A stretch of 29,567 bases of DNA, from positions 1 through 29,567 of the forward strand of contig JAYOTG010000025.1 of the NCBI GenBank assembly GCA_038150305.1, in the 5' to 3' direction. Made by a program: the position numbers and the translations under genes. This stretch comes from MGIIa-L3 sp038150305. Its GTDB lineage: Archaea > Thermoplasmatota > Poseidoniia > Poseidoniales > Poseidoniaceae. Positions 6,983-14,882 of this stretch are shown one piece after another. The notes under the pieces are model-generated. The model did not search any database and was not told the origin of the DNA. It worked only from the letters and a program-made list of their open reading frames with translations. Position 1 is the stretch's first letter. Each line of letters starts with the position of its first letter.

Positions 6983-7773
6983 TCCTCTTCCTCCTTTGGT
7001 TTGGAGGAGACAAAACTCGAGTTGCCGCCAGCGGCCACCTTCTGCATTGAACCGAGCAAGGGGTGATCGGCATCCAAGGTCGTGGCCACCACACCGGTCC
7101 AATAGGCGATGGCTTGCTCAGACTCATCGAGCGCGACGGCGAGCCGGCGGGTGCGTGAATCGGCACGACGCAATCCTTCGTCCTGTTCAAGGAAGGCGCG
7201 ATGCTGTTGCTGGTGGTCTTCGACCACGAGGAGCATGGCTTCGTGGGCCTTTTGGGCCGCATCGAGCATGGCGTGAGCTTCCATTCGTGCTTCATTCATG
7301 GCCAGATGGTCGCCGGCTTTCTCCGTCCGGCTGGCGACCCACGCCTCGTGCTCGGACACCAGAGCTCGCATTTCAGAAATGAACGTGGCCTCAGTCTTGT
7401 GGTCGCCCGCAGTTTGCTGCATCGCCTCCTCAATCGCGCCGAGTCGGGCGTTCAGGCGCTCTCGCGCCCATGCTGGGTCCGGGGTGCGGACGACGTCCTT
7501 GCCCTCCATGCCTTCGCGGAGGGCTTCTACGCGCTCGAAGGCAGACCGTGCTTTGGCGTGGTAGGCGTTTCGCTCGGCCTTCAGGGACGCGATGGTTTCG
7601 CTGAATTGGTCCCGTTGGCGCTTGGCACTCGAGGCGAGCTCCTTGGCGGCCTCCAGTTCCTCTCTGCGTGCATCCAACTGATCGGGAATGGCTTCAGCAA
7701 GCCGTTCGCGGCGATGAAGCACCAACCGAGCCAGGAGTTCTGGCTGGACCTCGAGGAGAGCGTCGACGTCCAC
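6979..7773 (-). CDS. Coiled-coil protein upstream of the TUTase-like gene
   Basis: About 264 residues if begun at GTG 7773; the frame is open to an ATG at 7857. It is charged and helical: ARREELEAAKELASSAKRQR, KAERNAYHAKARSAFERVEA, EARMEAHAMLDAAQKAHEAM, ending in SSKPKEEEE. No enzyme motif or membrane segment is visible. Its stop overlaps the start of the nucleotidyltransferase gene by the ATGA arrangement, so the two are translationally coupled and probably made in fixed ratio. I prefer GTG 7773 because a TATA-like element lies about 28 nt before it, whereas ATG 7857 would leave only 5 bp before the divergent gene and read low-complexity His/Arg/Thr sequence. It could be a partner or scaffold of the nucleotidyltransferase; that is inference from position. 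Confidence 0.75.
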   Translation of the reverse strand: MDVDALLEVQPELLARLVLHRRERLAEAIPDQLDARREELEAAKELASSAKRQRDQFSETIASLKAERNAYHAKARSAFERVEALREGMEGKDVVRTPDPAWARERLNARLGAIEEAMQQTAGDHKTEATFISEMRALVSEHEAWVASRTEKAGDHLAMNEARMEAHAMLDAAQKAHEAMLLVVEDHQQQHRAFLEQDEGLRRADSRTRRLAVALDESEQAIAYWTGVVATTLDADHPLLGSMQKVAAGGNSSFVSSKPKEEEE

Positions 7774-7796
7774 GCGCGGTGGGCACACACCAACCT

Positions 7797-7806
7797 GTGT
7801 AAAGGC
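7797..7806 (-). promoter_or_regulatory. TATA-like element for the coiled-coil/TUTase-like operon
   Basis: On the minus strand this reads GCCTTTACAC, the most AT-rich spot in the divergent gap. Its centre is about 28 nt before GTG 7773, the spacing expected for a leaderless archaeal transcript. Confidence 0.4.
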
Positions 7807-7809
7807 TCC

Positions 7810-7850
7810 CCTGCGGGTCGCAGTGGCGTGAAGGTGAAGAACCCCGCAGG
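7810..7850. repeat. 8-bp inverted repeat in divergent promoter region
   Basis: CCTGCGGG at 7810-7817 and its exact complement CCCGCAGG at 7843-7850 are separated by 25 bp, between the divergent starts at 7773 and 7863. It could be an operator for a dimeric regulator, possibly the DtxR-type protein encoded 2.4 kb downstream, but its GC-rich sequence does not resemble the AT-rich sites usual for that family. Chance is possible. Confidence 0.3.
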
Positions 7851-7862
7851 CGAGCACAAGGT

Positions 7863-10307
7863 ATGGGTCAGCGTCCTTGGCGCGGACTCTTGCTTGCCCT
7901 GATGCTCATCACATTGGCCATCCCGGTCCAAGCCGACGGTGAAGGTATTGGCATTGATGCCGCGCAGTTGCCCGCTTTGGTGGACGTTGATGTGGCTCCT
8001 GTCCTCACCGTTCACCTCGTTGGGTTTGGCGTCAACGGGACGGCCATGCTCCACGCCTCCATCAGCGACGCAGAAGGAAGCGTGGTGTGGTCGGTGATGG
8101 ACAACGCCACCCTCGGGGAAGGCGATGCTACGGTGCTGGAGATCAACCTGAGCACCGTTCCCGTCGGCGTGCAACAACTTGAGTTGGTGCTCTCCGGCCA
8201 CGTGATGGCGTCCAACGCCACGCACGTCTCGTCGGCCACGGTCACGCTTCAGCGCGATCGGCCCCTGTCCATTGGCGTGGTCACGGCCAGCTCCGATCGC
8301 GTCGAGAGCCTCAACGCCGCCGGCGCCCCAACCGGCGCTTTTCCTCGTGACGGTAATCGAATGGCGTGGTTCATCACGCTTCGGAACGACGGGGATGTGG
8401 CTTGGAATGGAACCCTGCAGTCCACCTTTGCACAAGGGCAGGCTCAGGAAACCGTCAACACATCGGTCAGCCTCAGCCCCATGAACACAAGCGAGGTGGT
8501 GGTGCTGACCTCCACCTTTTGGAGCGAGGGAGGCATCGACCTTAGCACCGTGCTCGTGAACCTCACAGACACGGACTCAAGCGATGATGAGATGCACTGG
8601 ACCACCACCGTTGCTCCACCACCGCTTCCGCTGCTGACCCTGACCGCAGAGCGCCTCAACACCCCGGATGCGCCAGGTCAGGCTTGGCGGCACAACCTTT
8701 CCCTGTCCAACACCGGGCAAGCCCCGTGGGTCGGCGCCATCAACTGCACGTGGTCCGACGGTTCAATGCACGACAGTCTGCCCGTGACCATCGACCTCGC
8801 TGAGACGGTGAACGTGCAGGCCGAGGGTCCGGCGAAGGACGGTACGCTGTCGTGTGCAGCGGTCGGGCCGCGCATGGACGATGCCAGCCAAGCCATCGCG
8901 GTCGACGCGCTTGAACTTTCGACGGCCGTCTTCGAAGTGGTGGCTGGCGGACAACCGGTCCCGCTCGACGGCCCGTGGGACGTTGGTGATGAGGTCAGAT
9001 GGTCTGCCGTGGTGCGAAACATCGGCACACGTGAGGGCACGGTTGCGTTGGAGGTCGCCGATGGGGACCACCGCCATGCTTCGGATCTGGTGACGCTCGC
9101 GTCCGGTGAAGCCGCGGAGTTGAGCGTCGCTCATCCCCTGACCCGAGCTGGTGACGTTGCGTGGTCGTGGGCCCTCATCAGCAACGACGGCGTCCTCACG
9201 GCACCTGGCGGCACCGCCAACCTGCTGATCATGGGCCCGCCCACCCTTTCCAGCACCATCGAGCGGGTGGAGGTGGACGACCAAGTCGGGCACGTGGTTG
9301 ACTGGAACCTTTCTCTCGCATCCTCAACCTCCAGGCTTGTCACCCTCGAGGTCGGGCACGGAGTCCAAGGTGCATGGTCGTGGGCGTCGTCAACCACCCT
9401 GGAGCTCGATGCCAATGCGTTGAGCGGTTCAACCACCCTCGGATGGATCGACAGCGAGAACGTCGCCGTTCGCGTCACACCGATTGACTGGATGCATGAG
9501 GGTGGGCCTCTGCTGGTGAGCGCTGCCACAGCACCCACGCGTGCAGAACTTTCTCTGCTGCTCAAACCCACCACCGTACCCGTTGATCCCGTCGCCGGGG
9601 GCGAGGCGACCTTGACGGTCGACGTCACAAACAGCGGAACGGCGCCAACCGAGGCGCTTACGCTTCGGCTGATTTCTTCCGGTGAGGTCCTGGGCATGGT
9701 CAACCTCGGCCCGATCTCTCCTGGAGCAACGGAGACCGAGACGCTGGCCGTCACGTGGCCAGAAGGGACTTCGGTCGGCATCGAGGCTGCTGTGGTGCAT
9801 CAAGGCGAGCGAACGGTCAGTCAGGTCGTGTATGAGGTGGTCGTCCCCGAATCTTCGCAAAGCGTGTCCATTCCATGGTCGGGCCTGCTCCTCGGAACCG
9901 CTGGGGGCCTTGTCCTCGTGACCGTCGAAGCCATCCGAAGGCGCTCGCCAAGCAAAGAAAAGGCACCTGCTCCTCAACCTGAGACCTCGCCTGCCTCGTC
10001 CGGCGCCTCGTCTCCTCCCGCAGAAAAAATCGAAGTCGCGTGTCCTTCTTGCGACCGCCGCCTTCGGGTGCCGGGCGATTACAGCGGCGCTGTTCGGTGT
10101 CCGGATTGCCGAGAACGGTTTGACGTTGAAGCCTCCGCTGAGGAAGCTCCGGTTTCAGAACAACCCGAAGAGGTGAACACGGTACCGGAGAAGGTGGAGA
10201 TCGGCTGCCCGGCCTGTTCACGCGCGCTTCGCGTGCCAAGCGACTTCAACGGCAGGGTTCGCTGCCCCGCATGCAAACATGAGTTCTCGAGAGCGGAGGC
10301 GGTTTAA
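7863..10307 (+). CDS. Secreted multi-domain protein, one C-terminal TM, two cytosolic zinc ribbons
   Basis: 814 residues. An N-terminal signal peptide (RPWRGLLLALMLITLAIPVQA) precedes about 640 residues of repeated beta-rich modules with CARDB/NEW3-like features: LTVDVTNSGTAPTEALTLRL, WFITLRNDGDVAWNGTLQS and similar (strand, asparagine-glycine turn, strand). A transmembrane helix lies at about 670-690 (IPWSGLLLGTAGGLVLVTV) with RRR after it. The cytosolic tail then has two zinc ribbons: C727xxC730/C746xxC749 and C782xxC785/C801xxC804, each of the form CPxCxxxLRVPxxxxGxVRCPxC. This puts a cell-surface module outside and metal- or protein-binding fingers inside. Its stop overlaps the next gene's start (TAATG), so it is coupled to the DtxR-type regulator. 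No clear TATA box is seen before ATG 7863. Ligand unknown. Confidence 0.85.
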   Translation: MGQRPWRGLLLALMLITLAIPVQADGEGIGIDAAQLPALVDVDVAPVLTVHLVGFGVNGTAMLHASISDAEGSVVWSVMDNATLGEGDATVLEINLSTVPVGVQQLELVLSGHVMASNATHVSSATVTLQRDRPLSIGVVTASSDRVESLNAAGAPTGAFPRDGNRMAWFITLRNDGDVAWNGTLQSTFAQGQAQETVNTSVSLSPMNTSEVVVLTSTFWSEGGIDLSTVLVNLTDTDSSDDEMHWTTTVAPPPLPLLTLTAERLNTPDAPGQAWRHNLSLSNTGQAPWVGAINCTWSDGSMHDSLPVTIDLAETVNVQAEGPAKDGTLSCAAVGPRMDDASQAIAVDALELSTAVFEVVAGGQPVPLDGPWDVGDEVRWSAVVRNIGTREGTVALEVADGDHRHASDLVTLASGEAAELSVAHPLTRAGDVAWSWALISNDGVLTAPGGTANLLIMGPPTLSSTIERVEVDDQVGHVVDWNLSLASSTSRLVTLEVGHGVQGAWSWASSTTLELDANALSGSTTLGWIDSENVAVRVTPIDWMHEGGPLLVSAATAPTRAELSLLLKPTTVPVDPVAGGEATLTVDVTNSGTAPTEALTLRLISSGEVLGMVNLGPISPGATETETLAVTWPEGTSVGIEAAVVHQGERTVSQVVYEVVVPESSQSVSIPWSGLLLGTAGGLVLVTVEAIRRRSPSKEKAPAPQPETSPASSGASSPPAEKIEVACPSCDRRLRVPGDYSGAVRCPDCRERFDVEASAEEAPVSEQPEEVNTVPEKVEIGCPACSRALRVPSDFNGRVRCPACKHEFSRAEAV

Positions 10308-10957
10308 TGGGCGGTCATTTCCAGGAATTCGAGGACGAATACCTCGAGACCCTCTACGAATTTCACGAAGAAACGCCCGGGGCCATGGTGAAAACTGGAG
10401 ACCTGGCCAAGCGCCTGACGGTCTCCCCTGCCTCGGCGACGGAGATGGTTCAGCGCTTGTCGAAGCGGGGTTTTGTGTCCTACACGCCCTACAAGGGCGT
10501 CATGCTCACCGATGAGGGCTTGGAGCACGGACGTCGGCTGAAGCGCCGTCATCGTTTGGCGGAGGTCATGTTGGAACGCCTGCCCTTCGACGGAAACGCA
10601 CACGCCACCGCCTGCCGCTTGGAGCACGCCATTGACGATGACTTGGAGGTGGCTTTGTCACGGTGGCTGGGCCACCCTACGACCGATCCCTCTGGCCGAC
10701 CGATTCCTCCAGCCACGGGGGATGTGGCTGAACGCTTGGCGGTTCACGCGCCCTCCACGCATCGCCTCGTAGAAGATCTCGCCGAGGGGGAGGGCGGGCT
10801 GCTCGTGGCGATGACCGCTTCCAGTTCCCTCGAATCGCTCGGTCTGGTGCTTGGCGCCAGGCTGGAGCGGACCACGGATGGGTTCGCGATCAACGGCGCT
10901 CATGTCCTCCTTTCCGAGGCCCTTCTGTCCAGCATGGTGGTCGACGTTTCCGCTTGA
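10307..10957 (+). CDS. DtxR-family metal-dependent transcriptional regulator
   Basis: 216 residues. Residues 8-70 form a winged helix-turn-helix (EDEYLETLYEF, TGDLAKRLTVSPASATEMVQ, RLSKRGFVSYTPYKGVMLTD). The dimerisation/metal domain keeps the ligands of DtxR/IdeR: H82 and E86 in RHRLAEVML, and H99-x3-C103-x2-E106-H107 in AHATACRLEHA, matching DtxR H79, E83, H98, C102, E105 and H106. The cysteine favours the Fe(II)-sensing branch over MntR-type manganese sensors, though this is not decisive. Residues beyond about 150 would be an SH3-like/FeoA-like domain, here divergent. GGAGGCGG precedes the ATG, which overlaps the upstream stop by one base. It may control iron-responsive genes, possibly including the secreted protein it is coupled to. 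Confidence 0.9.
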   Translation: MGGHFQEFEDEYLETLYEFHEETPGAMVKTGDLAKRLTVSPASATEMVQRLSKRGFVSYTPYKGVMLTDEGLEHGRRLKRRHRLAEVMLERLPFDGNAHATACRLEHAIDDDLEVALSRWLGHPTTDPSGRPIPPATGDVAERLAVHAPSTHRLVEDLAEGEGGLLVAMTASSSLESLGLVLGARLERTTDGFAINGAHVLLSEALLSSMVVDVSA

Positions 10958-10979
10958 TGTGAGCCAAGCCACGCGTTGG

Positions 10980-10988
10980 TTTCATACG
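10980..10988 (+). promoter_or_regulatory. TATA-like element before the multi-TM gene
   Basis: TTTCATACG, centre about 25 nt before ATG 11009. This fits a leaderless transcript and rejects the TTG start at 10976. A weaker GAGGT also lies at 10992-11001. Confidence 0.42.
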
Positions 10989-11008
10989 CAAGAGGTCGAG
11001 GTTTCATC

Positions 11009-12508
11009 ATGGACGGACAGCAGCAGGATGCCACGTCCGACCGGCTGCGTCAGATCGAGCAGGTGCTGTATGGGCTCGACCAACAGTTGCTGACCGGGGG
11101 ACTTCGACTCACCCTTGTGCTGCCCTCCTTCGCGCTCTTCCTCGCGTTCATCAGCTGGTCCGTGGCCACGTCCACGGAGGTTCCCGCATGGTGGACGAGC
11201 GGCATCGAACCGACCCTTGGTGTTGGCCTTGACTGGGCCTTGGTGGCGATTCAATTCACCATGGTGCTGACCTTTGCCTTGATGCTCCTCGTCCACCGCG
11301 TCAGGTTGGGCTTGAGCGTCCACGGCATCGAATCAGAAGTGGCAGAGCTGGGTGGGCAACACCGCTGGGTGGCGTCCTCCCATGGGTACGATCACATCGA
11401 GGACGTGATGCACCGCGCGGTTCGCGCCACGACGTCTGCGATCTTCCTCTTGGTGTTCTCGCTTGTGTTGCTTCTGATTGAACTGGCCCGGGGCCCGTCG
11501 GACGACGGTGGGCAAATCGCTCATCTTGCTGCAACCTCCTTCCTCCTGCTCGCTTTTGGTGAGCATTTGAGCCGGAGCGGCCGCTTGTTCACGTCGAGCA
11601 CCGAAACCGGGCTGCTCGAAGCCTACGACCCCCCCATTCACCCTTCCACCTTGCACGCCGTCTTTGAGGAAATTCTGCTGACGGTGATGGACCCGCTGCT
11701 TCGGGCGAAGTACGAGCAATTCATGGCCGAACTGATCGGTCACAGGAAAGCCGGGATTGAGGCGCTGTCCGCGAAAGAAAAGTTGCTTGCGCTGCAGTGG
11801 ATGCGTTGCGACGGACAAATCCTGACCCCCGCTTTGGCCAAGGAAATTGAAGAAGTGCTCGAGGACGAAGGCGTTGAGTTCCTCAAGCAGCACAAGGTGT
11901 TCACGCCCGATGTGTGGACCAAGTTGTTTGACAAAGCCAGCGAGGTGGCTCCGGCCTTTTTCCGGTTGATGCGACGCACCACTGAACGCATCCGGATGGG
12001 GAACCTCCACGGCCGCCAGGACCTTCTGGTGGACGTCGACATGGCCAACATCGTCGACGGAAGCACGGGGCTGTTCATGTACATCAGAAACCTTGACGTC
12101 ACCCCTCGAACGGTGGTGCTTCGCATGCAATCGCCGGATTTCCGTCCAAGCGATTTGGCGCTCACCTTCCACTTGCCTGCGGGCGAATCAGAATCCTTGC
12201 TCGGTTCCGCGGTCCCCGTGTCGGGTGAAGGCGATGAAGACGTCATTGGGTCCCTCGTCCGTTTGCTCCAGCTGGGCACCACGTCATGGCAGTCCCTGCT
12301 CCCAAACCGCTACGGCGAAGCAACCGTAACGGTCCGCCTCGAAAACGAGGACGGTGACCTCCTGCTTGGTCAGCAGATCAACACCCGCGTCAGGTCAGGG
12401 ACCAAGAAGCGCCTCCGCCGCACGGGTGTTGTGGTCAGCGCCACCTTGGGTGTCCTCGGTGTGGTGGCTTCGGTCATCCTCCAAGTCAATCGATTGCTGT
12501 CCCTGTGA
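11009..12508 (+). CDS. Multi-TM membrane protein with large cytosolic domain, unknown function
   Basis: 499 residues, not recognised. A short charged N-terminus is followed by four predicted transmembrane helices at about 32-52, 74-96, 143-160 and 170-187, with RVRLGLSVHGIESEV between the second and third. A soluble region of about 285 residues follows (EALSAKEKLLALQWMRCDGQ; LEDEGVEFLKQHKVFTPDVW; a beta-rich part VDVDMANIVDGSTGLFMYIR). One last helix lies at about 475-495 (VVVSATLGVLGVVASVIL), preceded by SGTKKRLRR. The overall form suggests a membrane sensor or scaffold, but no named domain is recognisable. It follows the regulator gene by 51 bp and seems to have its own promoter. Confidence 0.8.
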   Translation: MDGQQQDATSDRLRQIEQVLYGLDQQLLTGGLRLTLVLPSFALFLAFISWSVATSTEVPAWWTSGIEPTLGVGLDWALVAIQFTMVLTFALMLLVHRVRLGLSVHGIESEVAELGGQHRWVASSHGYDHIEDVMHRAVRATTSAIFLLVFSLVLLLIELARGPSDDGGQIAHLAATSFLLLAFGEHLSRSGRLFTSSTETGLLEAYDPPIHPSTLHAVFEEILLTVMDPLLRAKYEQFMAELIGHRKAGIEALSAKEKLLALQWMRCDGQILTPALAKEIEEVLEDEGVEFLKQHKVFTPDVWTKLFDKASEVAPAFFRLMRRTTERIRMGNLHGRQDLLVDVDMANIVDGSTGLFMYIRNLDVTPRTVVLRMQSPDFRPSDLALTFHLPAGESESLLGSAVPVSGEGDEDVIGSLVRLLQLGTTSWQSLLPNRYGEATVTVRLENEDGDLLLGQQINTRVRSGTKKRLRRTGVVVSATLGVLGVVASVILQVNRLLSL

Positions 12509-12530
12509 GCAGAAGCCTCTCACAGGAGCC

Positions 12531-12539
12531 TTGAAATGG
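12531..12539 (+). promoter_or_regulatory. TATA-like element before coiled-coil gene copy 2
   Basis: TTGAAATGG, centre about 24 nt before ATG 12559, consistent with a leaderless transcript. It is the only AT-rich stretch in the 50-bp gap. Confidence 0.4.
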
Positions 12540-12558
12540 AGCACAGCGAGGCACCGGC

Positions 12559-13566
12559 ATGCGCCGGGACCGCGAAGAGCGTGAAGAGCGTCCAGATGCT
12601 GACCTGCGAGAGCGCCTGCATGCCATGGAGGCCAAGGTCCGCAAATTGCGCGAAATTCGCAACCAGCACAGCGACCGTGCCCGTCGCTCAAGGGACCAGC
12701 GCAACGCGGTTCAGGCCCAGTACAAGGAGCACCGCGAAACGGTCGACCTCTTGATCGCTGAAGTCAAGGCCATCCGTGCAGAAGTGAACCTCCACCGCGA
12801 GCGGCGAAACGCCATCCAAGACCAACTCAAGCAATTCATCGCCCAGATCAAGGGCCGCCGAGGCGACAAGGACGCCAAGCGTTCCGCCACCGCAGAATAC
12901 CATCAACTCAAGGCGGAGATGGAGCGCCTCGAGGAGACCTTCGAAACGTCCAGCGTGGGCATGAAGAAAGAGAAGGAAATGATGGAGAAGCTCAAGCGCA
13001 TGGGCAACCGTGTGGGCGAATTGGCGCCCGAGGTCGAGGAATTCGAGCTCGTGAAGGTCGACCTCAAGGACCTCGATGGGAGCATCAAGGTGCTCAAGGC
13101 AGAAGCCGATGCGGAACACCAGTTGTTCATCGCAGCGATCAAGCGCGCCGACGAAGTGTCCACGAAAATCGACGAGGCCTTTGCCCACCGTGATTTCCTG
13201 AAGGCTGAGGGCGACCGCCATCACCTCGAGCACCTCGAGCACCGCAAGGAGGCCGACGCCGTTCACGCTCAGATTGAGGAGATGATGACCGACGTCAACA
13301 AGGTCAGGGATGAACTCAAGCTGGCACGCGAGGAGCGTGAATCCTGGGTCACCGACCACAACGCTGCGGTTCGTGCTGAACTGCAGACTGGCGCCCAGTC
13401 TGAAGCCGTCGCCGATGCCTTGGTGAGCACCCTGCTGAAGGACGGGAGCCTGACCTTTGGCGGCACGATGGCCGAGGACGGTGCCCGCAAAGATCACCGT
13501 GGTGGAGACGGTCGGAAGAAGCGCAACATGCGCCGCATCGACATGTCGTCTCGCCGACGCCGTTGA
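12559..13566 (+). CDS. Coiled-coil protein, COG1340-like (copy 2)
   Basis: 335 residues, highly charged coiled coil throughout. It is paralogous in layout to the protein at 3056-3943: N-terminal LRERLHAMEAKVRKLREIR repeats, a central MERLEETFETSSVGMKKEKE element followed by MMEKLKRMGNRVGELA, a later HQLFIAAIKRADEV segment (compare HHYIVSLRCLHSI in copy 1), and the C-terminal LLKDGSLTFGG motif. A strongly basic tail (GRKKRNMRRIDMSSRRRR) suggests nucleic-acid or ribosome contact. No catalytic residues are evident. It is followed after 9 nt by the sugar nucleotidyltransferase gene, whose Shine-Dalgarno site overlaps this stop codon. Exact role unknown. Confidence 0.86.
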   Translation: MRRDREEREERPDADLRERLHAMEAKVRKLREIRNQHSDRARRSRDQRNAVQAQYKEHRETVDLLIAEVKAIRAEVNLHRERRNAIQDQLKQFIAQIKGRRGDKDAKRSATAEYHQLKAEMERLEETFETSSVGMKKEKEMMEKLKRMGNRVGELAPEVEEFELVKVDLKDLDGSIKVLKAEADAEHQLFIAAIKRADEVSTKIDEAFAHRDFLKAEGDRHHLEHLEHRKEADAVHAQIEEMMTDVNKVRDELKLAREERESWVTDHNAAVRAELQTGAQSEAVADALVSTLLKDGSLTFGGTMAEDGARKDHRGGDGRKKRNMRRIDMSSRRRR

Positions 13567-13575
13567 GGTGTCTGC

Positions 13576-14538
13576 GTGCACGGCGTGATCATGGCCGGAG
13601 GGCGCGGAACGCGGCTGCAACCCTTGACCGATGACCGGCCCAAACCTATGGTCCCCTTGCTCGGCCGGCCCGTGATCGACTACGTCAAAGACGCCATGCT
13701 TCGCGCGGGTGTGAACGACCTCATCGTGACGACAGGATACCGAGGCGAGGACCTCGAGGCACACGTCAGCACGTGGGTCGAAGGTGGCGTCCGCGCTCGT
13801 GTGAACCGTGAAGACACGCCGATGGGCACCGCAGGGAGCGTGCGCTTGCTGGCCGACGTGCTCCAATCGACCTTCTTGGTCGGTTCAGGGGACGGCATCA
13901 GCACCCTTGACTTGGAAGCACTTCTTGCCCATCACCGAGCCACGGGCGCAGCGTTGACGATTGGCCTCGTTGAAGTGGAGGACCCGAGTTCCTTTGGCAT
14001 CGTCGGGCTTGGTGCTTCGAACAGCGCCGAAGTGGACGGCGATCTTCGCCATGGTTTCGTTCGCCGGTTCGCCGAAAAACCCGAGCCTGAGGAGGCCTTC
14101 AGTTGCCTCATCAACGCGGGTGTGTACGTCATTGAACCGGAAGCCCTCGCCATGGTTCCTCCCGCGACCAAGTACGACTTCAGCCGTGATCTGTTTCCAG
14201 CCATGCTCGAGGCCGGCCTCCCCATTGCAGGACTGATGTTGGAGGGGCTCTGGTTTGACATCGGTGAGCCGCATCATCTCCTCGACGCACAGGCCGCCTT
14301 GCTGGGTGGCCCCGAAGCCTTCCTCCACGCGGGGGCCTCGGTCGATGCCAGCGCAAGCGTCCAAGCCTCGTTGCTGATGGACGATGCACGCGTTGATGCG
14401 GGTGCGTCCGTTGTGTCCTCAATCCTCGGAGCAAAGGCCGTCGTCGAAGAAGGGGCGATCCTCGAACGCTGCGTCTTGGGTGACGGCGCTCGTGTGGCCA
14501 AAGGAGAACGCCTCGTGGATGTGCGGCGAGCGGCGTAA
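13576..14538 (+). CDS. Sugar-phosphate nucleotidyltransferase with left-handed beta-helix tail
   Basis: 320 residues. It transfers a nucleotidyl group from NTP to a sugar 1-phosphate, making an activated sugar for glycans or glycolipids. The N-terminal Rossmann-like domain opens with IMAGGRGTRLQPLTDDRPKP, the G-x-G-T-R-x-x-P-L-T...K-P signature of the family; MGTAGSVRLL and LINAGVYVIEP follow, and WFDIGEP closes the catalytic part. From about residue 257 hexapeptide repeats (ASVDAS, ASVQAS, ARVDAG, AVVEEG, ARVAKG) form a left-handed beta helix. Mannose-1-phosphate guanylyltransferase or glucose-1-phosphate thymidylyl/uridylyltransferase are all possible. The GTG start has GAGGTG 5 nt upstream, overlapping the previous stop, so it is cotranscribed with the coiled-coil gene. 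Confidence 0.9.
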   Translation: MHGVIMAGGRGTRLQPLTDDRPKPMVPLLGRPVIDYVKDAMLRAGVNDLIVTTGYRGEDLEAHVSTWVEGGVRARVNREDTPMGTAGSVRLLADVLQSTFLVGSGDGISTLDLEALLAHHRATGAALTIGLVEVEDPSSFGIVGLGASNSAEVDGDLRHGFVRRFAEKPEPEEAFSCLINAGVYVIEPEALAMVPPATKYDFSRDLFPAMLEAGLPIAGLMLEGLWFDIGEPHHLLDAQAALLGGPEAFLHAGASVDASASVQASLLMDDARVDAGASVVSSILGAKAVVEEGAILERCVLGDGARVAKGERLVDVRRAA

Positions 14539-14573
14539 GAAACCCGTTGCCGCCGAGCGCGTTGGCACACGCC

Positions 14574-14580
14574 TCAAATA
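14574..14580 (+). promoter_or_regulatory. TATA-like element before the 80-residue protein gene
   Basis: TCAAATA followed by GG, centre 26 nt before ATG 14603. This is leaderless spacing; no Shine-Dalgarno site is present before that ATG. Confidence 0.45.
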
Positions 14581-14602
14581 GGCTGGTTCGCGGCAAACGG
14601 GC

Positions 14603-14845
14603 ATGCGCCCCGGAGACGAGGCACCGCACCGGACCTACGAGCGAAGTTGGGAAGACATCGAATCGATGTTGGACGCCGCCGAAGCCAAGCAACGGGAGTG
14701 GAAAGAGTGGTTCGACCGATGCCGGGAAGCCGGTGATCGTGACGGCATGAAAGACGCCGCCCGAAACCACAAGGCCCTCGAGGGCGTCATCAAGACCCTC
14801 CGATGGACCTTGGGAGAAGTCGGCGTTTCCTCACCCCTGACCTGA
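14603..14845 (+). CDS. Small helical protein, unknown function
   Basis: 80 residues, acidic/basic and probably all helical (SWEDIESMLDAAEAKQREWK, then GMKDAARNHKALEGVIKTL), with a conspicuous Trp-rich first half. No family recognised and no metal or membrane motif. It is supported as a gene by a TATA-like element at leaderless spacing, by a coding-like amino-acid pattern, and by filling an otherwise empty 340-bp gap. It may be cotranscribed with the next gene 37 bp on. Confidence 0.6.
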   Translation: MRPGDEAPHRTYERSWEDIESMLDAAEAKQREWKEWFDRCREAGDRDGMKDAARNHKALEGVIKTLRWTLGEVGVSSPLT

Positions 14846-14882
14846 ACGGCATCGTCATCAGGCGCGTGCACCTCGGACGGGC

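Noticed and set aside
6983..7102. N-terminal extension of the TUTase-like protein to 7102
   Set aside because: ATG 6982 has a strong Shine-Dalgarno site and an ATGA overlap; the extension reads low-quality sequence through the coiled-coil gene.
12688..13866. 392-residue frame on the minus strand opposite coiled-coil gene copy 2
   Set aside because: It is a shadow of the coiled-coil gene and the start of the nucleotidyltransferase, with biased Val/Leu/His composition and no motifs.
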